From the NCBI GenBank assembly GCA_016721565.1, contig JADKHW010000021.1, positions 1 to 60,595 on the forward strand: a stretch of DNA of 60,595 nucleotides, read 5' to 3'. Under the pieces are notes generated by a model. The model made no database searches and was not told the DNA's origin. It worked only from the letters and a program-made list of their open reading frames with translations. Below, one piece after another: positions 18,850 through 27,481 of this stretch; positions within the stretch are counted from its first letter, which is position 1; every line of letters starts with the position of its first letter. The stretch is from a bacterium (GTDB taxonomy: Bacteria; Electryoneota; RPQS01). The position numbers and the translations under genes were made by a program.

Positions 18850-20739
18850 TTATTTCGTGATGGCCGCGTCGGCCATGATAATCACAAACAGCGCGGTGAG
18901 ATAGACAATCGAGTATTTGAACAGACTCCAAGCATAGTTTTGCTCAGCGCCTTTCAAGAGTTTCCAAGCTTTATAGACGAACAATCCGCCGAGCACCAGT
19001 GCCGCAGACAGATAGAGCAAACCGACATGCAACAGAAGCGAAATGGCCACCAGCACGAAGGAATAGAGCAAAATCTGACGGCGCGTTTCGTGGTCACCTT
19101 TGATGACGGGCAGCATGGGGATATGCACGCGGGCGTAATCTTTCTTGACACACAACGCCAGCGCCCAGAAGTGCGGCGGGGTCCAGAAAAACACAATCAA
19201 GAACAACAGCCACGGCGTAAATGCGAGCGTGCCCGTCGCGGCAGTCCACGCAATGATCGGCGCCATCGCTCCGGCGGCTCCGCCGATGACGATGTTCAGA
19301 TGCGTACGCGGCTTCAGCCACAGGGTGTAGAAGAAGCTGTAAAAGGCAATCGTACCAAAGGCCGCCGCAGCGGACAGCCAATTAAAGAGCAAGCCAAAAA
19401 TCAAAATTGCGCCAATCCCGCAAGCAATCACAAACACCAGCGCGTGCTTGGGTTCCATCTTCTTCATTGCTAACGGACGGCGATTTTTCGTGCGGCCCAT
19501 CTGCGCGTCAATCTCGCGCTCGAAATATTGATTCAAACCGTTGGCACATCCGCCCGTAAGCGTGAGGCCGAACAGAATGGTCCAGAACTCCCAGTTGCTC
19601 GCATGCAATGAACCTTCAAGCATGAGCGCCGCCGCACCGGTGAGCAACACCAGCAGCATAATGGACGGCTTCATGAGGTTAATATAATCGCGGAATTGGG
19701 ACATTAAGGATTTGTTAACGACTGGATCGTACGCAACTTCGTGCGTGACGATGATCAAAACCAAGAAGAGCATGAAGGCCACGGCAAGGTGCACAATAGC
19801 CATGTACGGCGGCACCTTCATCAACAGATTGCCGATACCGAGCAGAATTTGCAAGACCAGAATGGTAGCTGTCGCACGCAAAGCCAGACGTCCGCGTGCA
19901 GAGAGCGGCATCTTCATCGCCTTGATGATCAAATGAATCACCGCTCCGGCGACAATGAAGGCCCACCATCTGTGAAAGAACTGAATCAGAATTTGGTTTT
20001 GCCACAGGTTGGCAACTATTGGAGTGTAGAAATCACCCCACAAGACCGACATCGGCGGAACCCAATGATCACCCACTTTCGGCCATGTGTTCATCACCAA
20101 TCCCGCACCCGTTCCGGCGACGAGGCCGCCGCTTATCACCTGAATCAGCGTTGCAGCGATAGCTTCTTTGCCGAAGCGCTGAGCTTTTTCGTGACCCGTT
20201 CTGAGTGGATCACCCCAACGCGAGAGCTTCAGAGCTTGCCAGAACAAAATCGCAAAGATGATGTAGGCAGTGCCAAGATGAATCGCGAGCACCGCAGCAG
20301 CCAAATCAAGTTTGACCACCATGCCGCCGAGAATCGCTTGCACAAGAATCAAACCAGCTGCCCACAGCAGGGGTTTCTTGGAGACTGCCCACACTTCAGG
20401 CATCTTGCGAGCACGAAGCAGGATGGCAAGAAACACAATTCCCACAAGTGCGGCTAAGAAGCGATGGAAATATTCAATCGCAAATTGAGTCTCAAAGGTT
20501 CCGAGACTCATTCCATCCGTCAGAGCGGGGTAGGTGTGCTTATAATCTTCAAAGACCGCTTGCCAGCCCGCGTCAGAAAACGGCGGCAATAAACTTCCAT
20601 TTATCAAAGGCCAATCCGGAATTGAAAGCCCTGAACCGGATATTCTCACAAACCCTCCCCACAACATCAGCATCGTGATGAGCATGGAGAGAAACAGCAG
20701 CCAAGAGGCCAGCCTGCGCGCAGGCGATATGTCAGTCAT
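18850..20739 (-). CDS. ctaAB: Fused heme A synthase / protoheme IX farnesyltransferase (CtaA-CtaB)
   Basis: Two consecutive enzymes of heme A synthesis are joined in a 629-residue polytopic membrane protein. Residues about 1-310 are CtaA/Cox15 (heme O to heme A): MLWGGFVRISGSGLSIPDWP, the His-bearing helices with IEYFHRFLAALVG, LAIHLGTAY, IQFFHRWWAFIV and IVHLAVAF. Residues about 340-629 are CtaB (heme B to heme O, a UbiA prenyltransferase): YINLMKPSIMLLVLLTG, the prenyl-diphosphate motif NQYFEREIDAQMGRTKNRRP, and VKKDYARVHIPMLPV. Fusion in one chain would let heme O pass directly between sites. CtaA-CtaB fusions are known in some bacteria. There is no frame break at the junction (about residue 330). 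Confidence 0.92.
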   Translation of the reverse strand: MTDISPARRLASWLLFLSMLITMLMLWGGFVRISGSGLSIPDWPLINGSLLPPFSDAGWQAVFEDYKHTYPALTDGMSLGTFETQFAIEYFHRFLAALVGIVFLAILLRARKMPEVWAVSKKPLLWAAGLILVQAILGGMVVKLDLAAAVLAIHLGTAYIIFAILFWQALKLSRWGDPLRTGHEKAQRFGKEAIAATLIQVISGGLVAGTGAGLVMNTWPKVGDHWVPPMSVLWGDFYTPIVANLWQNQILIQFFHRWWAFIVAGAVIHLIIKAMKMPLSARGRLALRATATILVLQILLGIGNLLMKVPPYMAIVHLAVAFMLFLVLIIVTHEVAYDPVVNKSLMSQFRDYINLMKPSIMLLVLLTGAAALMLEGSLHASNWEFWTILFGLTLTGGCANGLNQYFEREIDAQMGRTKNRRPLAMKKMEPKHALVFVIACGIGAILIFGLLFNWLSAAAAFGTIAFYSFFYTLWLKPRTHLNIVIGGAAGAMAPIIAWTAATGTLAFTPWLLFLIVFFWTPPHFWALALCVKKDYARVHIPMLPVIKGDHETRRQILLYSFVLVAISLLLHVGLLYLSAALVLGGLFVYKAWKLLKGAEQNYAWSLFKYSIVYLTALFVIIMADAAITK

Positions 20740-20796
20740 TGATAGAAACGTGTTGCGGCAACCGAATTAGCCGCCGCGTATTGCGCGTACGACGCG

Positions 20797-22368
20797 CTAC
20801 GGGACGATTGGAATCGTCTTAAAGTTTTCCTTTGGCGGCGGCGAGCTGGTCATCCACTCGAGTGAGCCTTGAATGTCATTGACATTCCACGGATCGTCAC
20901 CGAGCTTGACCGGAGCAGGCTTGCGAATCGCTTGGTACAGTGACCAGCAGAACAAAATACCGCCGAGCAGCATGAACAGATAACCGAAGGACATGATACG
21001 ATTCAAGCCTTCAAACTGCTCACGATAGATGTAAGTACGGCGCGCCATACCCTGCATTCCCGTCCAATGCATCAGCAAGAAGGTCATCGACATACCGATG
21101 TACATACACCAGAACACGATATTGCCGATCTTCTCATCGAGGAATTTGCCGGACATCTTGGGGAACCAGAAATAGGCCGCACCCAAGAGCGACATCACCG
21201 AACCGCCGAACAACACATAGTGCAAGTGGGCGACAACGAAATACGAGTCGTGCAACTGAATATCAACGGGCACGTTACCGAGCCACACACCGCTGATACC
21301 ACCAACCACAAATAGCGAAATCATACCGAGCGCGAACTTCATGGCCGTTGTAAATTTCAACGTCCCGCCCCACATTGTGGCCAGCCACGAGAAGATTTTC
21401 ACACCCGTCGGTACGGCAATTAGCATCGTCATGAAAGCGAAGAACGCGCGCACGGACGGCGAAAGACCGGTCGTGAACATGTGATGCGCCCAGACCATAA
21501 AGCCCAAAATACCGATACCGGCGATGGCGTAAACCATCCCGTGATAGCCAAACACTTTCTTGCGCGAGAATGCGGCCACGATATGACTGATTGCGCCGAA
21601 GCCTGGGACAATCATGATGTACACGGCCGGATGCGAATAGAACCAAAACAAGTGCTGATAGAGCACCGGGTCGCCGCCTTCAGACGGACGGAAAAATCCG
21701 GTTCCGAAGTGACGGTCAAACAGCACCATCGTCACAGCACCTGCAAGCACGGGAGTACCGATAAGAATCATAAATGCATTCGTCAACCATGCCCACACAT
21801 AGAGCGGCATCTTCATCATACTCATACCGGGGGCACGCATGTTAAAGATGGTGACGATAAAGTTGATGGCACCTAATATCGACGATAAGCCGGTCAAGTG
21901 CACCACTAAAATCCACATGTCCACGCCCGGCGTGCCGCTATATTGCGCGCTCGTCAAAGGCTGATAGCTCGTCCAACCGCCACCCGCCGCGCCGCCTTCC
22001 ACAAAGAAGCTCGCGATAGCAATGAATGCCGCCGGAACCAGCAGCCAGAACGAAAACGCATTGAGCTTCGGGAACGCCATATCGCGCGCGCCAATCATAA
22101 TCGGCACAAGGTAGTTGCCGAAACCGGCCATGGCGGGAATAACCACGAAGAAAATCATAATGGTGGCGTGCATCGTCACCACTTGATTGTACAACTCAGG
22201 CGAAACGACGCCGCCCGTGCTCTCCCAAAGTTGCATGCGGATGATACCCGCCAACGCGCCGCCCACGATAGCCATAATCAGCGTGAAGATCAGGTACATG
22301 ATACCGATCTCCTTGTGATCCGTCGAGGACATGTAGCGGAGCAGCAGCGATTGCTTTTTCTCAGCCAT
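20797..22368 (-). CDS. ctaD: Cytochrome c oxidase subunit I, A2-type heme-copper oxidase
   Basis: The catalytic subunit reduces oxygen to water and pumps protons. It is 523 residues with twelve helices. Ligands visible: H67 (TMHATIM, low-spin heme), H246 with cross-linked Y250 (YSHPAVY), H295/H296 (HHMF, CuB), H381 (heme a3) and H383 (low-spin heme) in VAHLHYVLF. The usual Glu of the D-channel (HPEVY in A1 oxidases) is absent: the sequence reads YSHPAVY, the Tyr-Ser motif of A2 oxidases such as the caa3 enzyme of Rhodothermus marinus. The start codon overlaps the ctaC stop by 8 bases, so the two subunits are translationally coupled. Confidence 0.95.
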   Translation of the reverse strand: MAEKKQSLLLRYMSSTDHKEIGIMYLIFTLIMAIVGGALAGIIRMQLWESTGGVVSPELYNQVVTMHATIMIFFVVIPAMAGFGNYLVPIMIGARDMAFPKLNAFSFWLLVPAAFIAIASFFVEGGAAGGGWTSYQPLTSAQYSGTPGVDMWILVVHLTGLSSILGAINFIVTIFNMRAPGMSMMKMPLYVWAWLTNAFMILIGTPVLAGAVTMVLFDRHFGTGFFRPSEGGDPVLYQHLFWFYSHPAVYIMIVPGFGAISHIVAAFSRKKVFGYHGMVYAIAGIGILGFMVWAHHMFTTGLSPSVRAFFAFMTMLIAVPTGVKIFSWLATMWGGTLKFTTAMKFALGMISLFVVGGISGVWLGNVPVDIQLHDSYFVVAHLHYVLFGGSVMSLLGAAYFWFPKMSGKFLDEKIGNIVFWCMYIGMSMTFLLMHWTGMQGMARRTYIYREQFEGLNRIMSFGYLFMLLGGILFCWSLYQAIRKPAPVKLGDDPWNVNDIQGSLEWMTSSPPPKENFKTIPIVP

Positions 22369-23134
22369 TCACGACCTCGCTTTCGACTTCAGGCAACAGC
22401 AATGAGCTGTGTGCACTGTCCGCCGGAGCGCTCGCGGCAGCACTCATCTTTTCCTCCAGCCACTTCTCAAACTCGGCATCCGAAACAACCTTCACGTCAA
22501 TATACATTTCACCGTGCAGCGGTCCGCACAGCTCGGCGCACTGGCCTTTATACTTACCTTCCTGCGCCTTGAACCACGCATGCGTGATACGGCCCGGATT
22601 GGCATCTTGCTTCACACCGAAACTCGGCACCCACCACGCGTGAATCACGTCCACGCTGGTCAGGTTCAGCGTAACAATCTTATCCGCAGGCACAACCAGC
22701 GGCTCGTTGGCGAAACCGATGTCATACTTGGGCAAGCGGTATTCCCAGAAGAACTGGTGACCGATAACCTCAACGACGAGGTCGGATTTGGGTGGAACTT
22801 CAATCTTCTTCAGCGTGCTATAAGCCGGAATGGAAATCGCGACCAGCACGAGCGCGGGGATGATGGTCCACGCGATTTCGAGCGGCACGTTCTCATGAAA
22901 AGTCGCGGGCTTATGTCCGCGCTTCTCATTGAATTTCCAGATGGCGTAGGCGAGCAGAATCTGCGGCAAGAGCAGAAACGGCACGGTTAGGCCGAGCATG
23001 ATTTTGAATGTTTCCCGGACATCCTGAGCCACCGGTGTAACGGGATTGAACAGCCACGAGGTGACCGGTTCAGACGCGTACACAGCAACGGGCAGGAGTG
23101 CCAGAGCGAGCCAATGTAGATTTTTTTTGATCAT
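22361..23134 (-). CDS. ctaC: Cytochrome c oxidase subunit II with CuA centre
   Basis: Subunit II accepts electrons from cytochrome c. From the ATG at 23134 it has 257 residues: a signal peptide (1-20), two membrane helices (about 45-66 and 85-106) and a cupredoxin domain. All CuA ligands are present: H165 (VIHAWWVPSFG), C199 and C203 (CAELCGPLHGEM), H207 and M210. Unlike many caa3 enzymes it has no fused C-terminal cytochrome c domain; after the cupredoxin there are only about 40 residues of Ala/Ser/Glu-rich tail. The separate diheme cytochrome encoded immediately upstream probably supplies electrons. Confidence 0.94.
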   Translation of the reverse strand: MIKKNLHWLALALLPVAVYASEPVTSWLFNPVTPVAQDVRETFKIMLGLTVPFLLLPQILLAYAIWKFNEKRGHKPATFHENVPLEIAWTIIPALVLVAISIPAYSTLKKIEVPPKSDLVVEVIGHQFFWEYRLPKYDIGFANEPLVVPADKIVTLNLTSVDVIHAWWVPSFGVKQDANPGRITHAWFKAQEGKYKGQCAELCGPLHGEMYIDVKVVSDAEFEKWLEEKMSAAASAPADSAHSSLLLPEVESEVVNG

Positions 23135-23177
23135 AGGGGAGGTTGTGACCCTATTGGAAAGTGTCGAAAACGAGAAA

Positions 23178-24110
23178 CTAATTCGTAGCCAAACCTTGCA
23201 CGAAGGTGTACAGCGCTTCAAGCTGGGCCTTCGTCAAAGTACCATTCCCCGGATGCACGCGACCCGAAAGACCGTTCAGTACAATTTTGTCAAACAGAGC
23301 ACGGTCGGTCATCCACGGAGCATTGCGAGCATACAAAGGCTGAGTCGTGTCGTAGCGATACGGTGCGACACCTAACACGCTGCCGGCCATACCTTCGCCG
23401 TGGCCGCCGTGGCACTTTGCGCAACGCGCCAAATAGACTTGCGCGCCCGTTGACGTTTCATCAATGTGGCGAGCAGACTTATCAGCGTAGTAGCCGGGCT
23501 TTGTGACTTGCTGCATGGCCAGAGTAATCGGAATACGTCCGGCGTTAGCATCCTCAGCAGTCGCTGCGCCCGCACCTGCATCCGCCGTCGCACCTGCCGG
23601 AGTTTCAGGAAGTTTGGCGACGATTGCATCATCGGTCGGAGTCGGATTGGGAATCATCGTGCGAACGTAGTGCACCATCGCCCACACGTCACGCGCAGGC
23701 AACAGCGAGAACGACGGCATCGACGTACCCGGCGAACCCTTTTGCAGCGTGTTGTAAATAGAAGCAACGTCGTTACCGAACTTAAACGTTTCGGTCCGGT
23801 AGTTACGCGGCGGCGGATTCAAACCTGCGGCACGCGGACCGTTGCCCGTTCCATCAGGACCGTGGCACGATGAGCAATTAATCGTGTAGAGCATCTTACC
23901 GTCAGCCGCAAGACCGGTGTCTTTGGCGAGCGCGCGGTGATTGACAATCTTGGAGGCTTCCAATTCCTTTACCGGCGGCGGCAAGGAGGCGCCAACCTCT
24001 TCTCCACCCTTGAATTGCCAATTGAAGACCAAACCAATCATCACGATTGCCAAAATGACAATCGGAATATACAGGAAGATACTGCTGTTCTTAGGACTGT
24101 AGTTACTCAT
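23178..24110 (-). CDS. Membrane-anchored diheme cytochrome c linking complex III and oxidase
   Basis: A 310-residue protein with an N-terminal anchor (about residues 12-30) and two class I cytochrome c domains. The first has CSSCHGPDGTGNG and the axial Met probably in GTSMPSF; the second has CAKCHGGHGEG. An Ala/Gly/Thr-rich linker (about residues 170-195) separates them. It begins directly after the actF stop codon (TAA-ATG). Placed between alternative complex III and the CuA subunit, it is the likely electron carrier between them. Confidence 0.9.
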   Translation of the reverse strand: MSNYSPKNSSIFLYIPIVILAIVMIGLVFNWQFKGGEEVGASLPPPVKELEASKIVNHRALAKDTGLAADGKMLYTINCSSCHGPDGTGNGPRAAGLNPPPRNYRTETFKFGNDVASIYNTLQKGSPGTSMPSFSLLPARDVWAMVHYVRTMIPNPTPTDDAIVAKLPETPAGATADAGAGAATAEDANAGRIPITLAMQQVTKPGYYADKSARHIDETSTGAQVYLARCAKCHGGHGEGMAGSVLGVAPYRYDTTQPLYARNAPWMTDRALFDKIVLNGLSGRVHPGNGTLTKAQLEALYTFVQGLATN

Positions 24111-25310
24111 TTACTCCCAGAACCTCCAGTTTGCGCTGAGCAGAACATACGGGTCGCCCACCGGAATAAGCGAATGCTTGCTCATCCAACGCGAGACAAA
24201 CAAACCGAATAGTCCGGTAAACATCGCCAGCGTACCCAACTCGATCCAGCTAATCGGAACAAGCGCGGCGTTGTGCGACGGAACGGTCATCCAATAGAGA
24301 TCAAGGAACTGTCCGGCCAACACACCCCAGCAAACAATCATCAGCCATTTGTGATTCTTCTTTTGGCCCTGTCCGAGCAAACCGAAGAATGGCAAAATGA
24401 ATTTCAAAGTCCAAGTGAAGACGGCAATCATCAGCCAGCCGCCCTCGGAACGCTTCAGATAGTAGAACGTCTCTTCAGGCAAGTTTGCGTACCAGATCAG
24501 CATGAACTGCGAGAACGCGACGTAGCACATGAAAATAGTGAAGGCGAACAGCAGTCCCGACATGTCCTTGACGTGCGATTGCGTGGCAACGTTCTTAAGC
24601 TGGTTATTCTTGAGCTTGATAAACACGATCACCATCAAAGCCATCGCGCTCTGGAAGATACCGGCAAACGTGTAAACCGTGAACATCGTCGAGAACCACT
24701 TCGGCTCTTGCGACATAATCAGGTCATACGTAAAGAACGCGTAAGTCGGAGCAAACAACAACAGCGCGGCAATCGAAAAACGCGCGGCGGCGGTGCGATT
24801 GTCCGAAGCCTGCCCGTTGTCCTGTACAACAGAATAGTTGATCAACTTGCGGGCCAGAAAAATCCAAATGAGGAAGAACAGAATATTCCGTCCGGCCATC
24901 ATATTGTAGGACAACCACGCAACCTTGGTCGGACTGTGAACTCCCGAGCCGCTGCCAAGCCACGAATAGATTGTATCACCGCTCATCTTAATACCGACGA
25001 GCGCAACAAGGAACAGCACAAACGCAACCGGCAGGAAGCTCATAAAAGCTTCCGCCAAACGGCGCGGAATGATGGACCACTGCGAAGCGGCGGCGCGATT
25101 GATGGTGATAAATGCAAAACCGCCCAACGCAAAACCCGTAAACATATACAGATTTAGGATGTAGTTTTGCCACGCCCGCGTCGGTTCAGCGACCACACCA
25201 CCGAGAAACGCAAGCGCGCCGACGGCGATCAGGCCCATGAACAGATTACTGAGCGATTTGGTGAGGCTTAGCGGCCCCGGATTGTCAATATGTGTTACAG
25301 TAGCGTGCAT
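24111..25310 (-). CDS. actF: Alternative complex III subunit F, quinol-binding membrane protein
   Basis: ActF is one of the two large membrane subunits of alternative complex III (quinol:cytochrome c oxidoreductase) and is distantly related to NrfD/ActC. The 399-residue protein has ten predicted membrane helices. Recognisable segments include YMFTGFALGGFAFITI, MAGRNILFFLIW, YAFFTYDLIMSQEPKWFSTM and WIELGTLAMFTGLFGLFVSRW. The inverted repeat AGGAG-GTTT-CTCCT lies in its leader about 10 bases before the ATG and holds the only good ribosome-site sequence, so initiation might be modulated. Confidence 0.92.
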   Translation of the reverse strand: MHATVTHIDNPGPLSLTKSLSNLFMGLIAVGALAFLGGVVAEPTRAWQNYILNLYMFTGFALGGFAFITINRAAASQWSIIPRRLAEAFMSFLPVAFVLFLVALVGIKMSGDTIYSWLGSGSGVHSPTKVAWLSYNMMAGRNILFFLIWIFLARKLINYSVVQDNGQASDNRTAAARFSIAALLLFAPTYAFFTYDLIMSQEPKWFSTMFTVYTFAGIFQSAMALMVIVFIKLKNNQLKNVATQSHVKDMSGLLFAFTIFMCYVAFSQFMLIWYANLPEETFYYLKRSEGGWLMIAVFTWTLKFILPFFGLLGQGQKKNHKWLMIVCWGVLAGQFLDLYWMTVPSHNAALVPISWIELGTLAMFTGLFGLFVSRWMSKHSLIPVGDPYVLLSANWRFWE

Positions 25311-25364
25311 ATGAGAAGGAGAAACCTCCTATTTCCACGACCAATAATTTCTTGTGATGTCAAA

Positions 25365-26300
25365 CTAGAACGAACCAACTAAACCAGCCGAAAACATCGG
25401 CTTTTCATCCTGCGTGCCGTGCAATTCGTTAACAACCGGAATGGCCGAATAGACTGCTACGCGCAAGCGACTCGAAAGACGATACTCCGATTCCAAAAGC
25501 ATCGAGCTAAGAAATCCACCCGACTCGCTGTCCACCGCGCCATGATCTAAATCATGATCCGCGTGCCGTAACCTGCCTCCGATTCCCACAGACCACGGTG
25601 TCGTGAGATTTCGCGATGCAGTAATATCAAACCAGCGCGAATTACCGTAGTGAAAGTCAAACGAGTTTTCGCCATTCAAGCGATAACCTAATGTTATCTC
25701 CCAACGCATTTCACTACCCCGACGCAGGTGCGCCATCATCAAACCATCCACACTGCCTGTTCCGATCTGACAATGTTCCGGCAACCGTCCGTTAACCGTC
25801 GTGCCGTGATCAAGGTGGTCAAGTCGGTTTGCGTGCGAATCCTGAACAACATCACTCTTGACGTTGTTGTTGCCCGTCGGCACTTTCAAGCCGAGCGTTG
25901 CGCCCGGAATAAATCCCAAGAACGTAGCTTTGAAGTTCGTACCGGCAACAAGATCAATATCACCCAGTCCAGTGGACTCAATCGTCTCGGCATGTGTACT
26001 GCTAAGTCCGTTGTACGAAAACGGTACTCGCACAAAGGCAAAACTCCTTGAACCCAATCTGCGATATAAACCCGCACCAAATTGAGTCTGTGTGTGTATT
26101 TCCTGAACGGCTACACCACTCTCATTGGCAACTGTACGGGCGTCGAGCGAAAGCGACCAATTCTTTTGAAACCCGAAGCATTCACAACCCTCGCCACCTT
26201 GGGCCATTTGGGCTGGATCTCCGCTGTAACAAATCGAGCACGCTTTCCCCTGCGCCGCCACAATCAGCAGTACACAAATTCCAACAACGATCCCCCGCAT
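25365..26300 (-). CDS. Unrecognised envelope protein embedded in the act operon (beta-barrel-like)
   Basis: A 311-residue secreted protein starting at 26300, with AGAGGTG ahead of the ATG; a longer reading upstream is not supported. After a signal peptide (MRGIVVGICVLLIVAAQGKA) comes a Cys motif ACSICYSGDP...GCECFGF. Alternating strands typical of an outer-membrane barrel follow (WSLSLDARTVANES, FGAGLYRRLGSRSFAFVRVPFSYNG, IPGATLGLKVPTG, WEITLGYRLNG, VGIGGRLRH), ending with an aromatic residue (FSAGLVGSF). Two His-rich loops (DHLDHG and HADHDLDHG) suggest metal binding. It starts 13 bases after actE and precedes actF by 54 bases, an unusual insertion in the act gene order. The role is unknown. 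Confidence 0.7.
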   Translation of the reverse strand: MRGIVVGICVLLIVAAQGKACSICYSGDPAQMAQGGEGCECFGFQKNWSLSLDARTVANESGVAVQEIHTQTQFGAGLYRRLGSRSFAFVRVPFSYNGLSSTHAETIESTGLGDIDLVAGTNFKATFLGFIPGATLGLKVPTGNNNVKSDVVQDSHANRLDHLDHGTTVNGRLPEHCQIGTGSVDGLMMAHLRRGSEMRWEITLGYRLNGENSFDFHYGNSRWFDITASRNLTTPWSVGIGGRLRHADHDLDHGAVDSESGGFLSSMLLESEYRLSSRLRVAVYSAIPVVNELHGTQDEKPMFSAGLVGSF

Positions 26301-26313
26301 AGACACCTCTAAG

Positions 26314-26934
26314 CTATCGTTTCGGCCAGAGCACAGCCTTGGCCGTGTCCGGTGCATCATCCATAAAGTTAAATCTGCCCGTCGCCATTTGCAGACTATC
26401 CTGCGGCTGCGGATGTGCGGCGCGCTGAAGTGCGCGAACATAGTGAATAATCGCCCAACGTTTGTCAGTCGGAATTTGCTGTCTGTAATTCGGCATCAAA
26501 CCCTGACCCATCGTAACCGTGTGGTAGATACGACCATCGGGCCACGCGAGCAGCTTATCACTTAACAGTGACGGCGGCATCGTAAACTTGGGAACAATGT
26601 AACCCTTGCCGTCACCTTGTACGCCGTGACACACAACGCAGAACGTATTGTAGTATTTCCGTCCGGCAGCCAGTACCTCTTCAGTCGGAGTCAGCGGATT
26701 CGTGAGTGCGTTGGCAGCATTCGTATCCAACAAGCCAATCGTATACGGCTCAAAATTAACCGGAACAGTTCCCGCCGGCGGAGTTCTCATACCCACGCCA
26801 TTCGGTGAATGCGGATCCCACTCCTGAGCTTTCAACGATGCTTGACGATAAAGGTCCGGCATGTATTCGAGCGTCGGCATGCTCTTCTTCCCGCATGACA
26901 TCAACAAGAATGCAGCGAGAATAATGAAAAGCAT
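26314..26934 (-). CDS. actE: Alternative complex III subunit E, monoheme cytochrome c lipoprotein
   Basis: ActE is the peripheral monoheme cytochrome c of alternative complex III. The start is placed at 26934, giving a lipoprotein signal MLFIILAAFLLMSC with Cys as the lipidated residue and GAGGGGG as ribosome site. An ATG 48 bases upstream would add a Pro-rich stretch that looks like translated intergenic repeat. The heme motif CVVCHG follows KYYNTF, and the axial Met is probably in MGQGLMPNY. Conserved segments include DMYRQ-like MPDLYRQASLKAQEWD and RWAIIHYVRALQ. The protein has 206 residues. Confidence 0.91.
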   Translation of the reverse strand: MLFIILAAFLLMSCGKKSMPTLEYMPDLYRQASLKAQEWDPHSPNGVGMRTPPAGTVPVNFEPYTIGLLDTNAANALTNPLTPTEEVLAAGRKYYNTFCVVCHGVQGDGKGYIVPKFTMPPSLLSDKLLAWPDGRIYHTVTMGQGLMPNYRQQIPTDKRWAIIHYVRALQRAAHPQPQDSLQMATGRFNFMDDAPDTAKAVLWPKR

Positions 26935-26978
26935 ATTCCCCCTCGCTTTAGCGGGGGGGTTAGGGGGGGTGATCTTAT
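26935..26978 (-). promoter_or_regulatory. GC-rich hairpin over the actE ribosome site
   Basis: Between actD and actE the message reads CCCCCCCGCTAAAGCGAGGGGG: CCCC(C)GCT pairs with AGCGAGGGG, and the 3' arm contains the GAGGGGG that would bind the ribosome before the actE ATG. Similar 'ACCCCCCTAACCCCCC' elements recur as dispersed repeats in other genomes; I cannot tell if that is so here. It could tune the actE level. Confidence 0.4.
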
Positions 26979-27481
26979 ACATGCTTCACCTCCTCGGCAC
27001 CACTCGCCTTAAGATAGGCTTCAGCATCAGCCGGAACCACACCGTCAAGCGGAATCACCAAACCAAACTTATCGTCGGTGAAGCGTTCATCGTGAATGAC
27101 AGGAGCCTTGTTCGGCAGCTTGCAGGCAGCCCACATCGCCACGAACGTCGAGATACCTCCTATCAACACGCCGCTTTCAAACACAATCGGAATAAACGCG
27201 GGCCATGAATTTAGCGGCTTGCCGCCGATGTTCAGCGGCCAATTGATTACATGCACCCAATACTCAAGTGTGAAACCAAGCGACGCGCCGGTTAATCCCA
27301 TCACGAGAGTAACCCACGGCACCCAAGAAGATTTCAACCCAAGAGCCTTATCAAGCCCATGTAGCGGGTACGGCACATAAGCGTCGAGGTTCTTCCAACC
27401 CTTCTTGCGAGCGCCGTCGGCGGCTTCCATCATAATATCCGGATCGGAATAGACTCCGATGATCGCAGGAACCTTACGCAT
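26975..27481 (-). CDS. actD: Alternative complex III subunit D
   Basis: ActD is a small membrane subunit of alternative complex III (DUF3341 family). From the ATG at 27481 (preceded by AGGAGGG and overlapping the actC stop by 8 bases) it has 168 residues. Family features: IIGVYSDPDIMMEAADGARKKGW, YVPYPLHGLDKALG, two membrane helices (about 63-82 and 99-120) with WPLNIGGKPLNSWPAFIPI between them, and a soluble C-terminal part with HDERFTDDKFGL. Confidence 0.92.
   Translation of the reverse strand: MRKVPAIIGVYSDPDIMMEAADGARKKGWKNLDAYVPYPLHGLDKALGLKSSWVPWVTLVMGLTGASLGFTLEYWVHVINWPLNIGGKPLNSWPAFIPIVFESGVLIGGISTFVAMWAACKLPNKAPVIHDERFTDDKFGLVIPLDGVVPADAEAYLKASGAEEVKHV

Noticed and set aside
18460..19473. 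Long rightward ORF of 337 codons opposite ctaG and ctaAB
   Set aside because: It is fully antisense to two well-recognised genes, is rich in Gln/Arg/His as expected of a mirrored membrane-protein frame, and has no domain or ribosome site.
24273..25157. Rightward ORF of 294 codons opposite actF
   Set aside because: A shadow of the actF membrane-protein codons; hydrophilic and repetitive, with no recognisable family.
26935..26982. Upstream ATG start for actE adding a Pro-rich N-terminus
   Set aside because: The added residues come from the GC-rich intergenic hairpin and would disrupt a clean lipoprotein signal.
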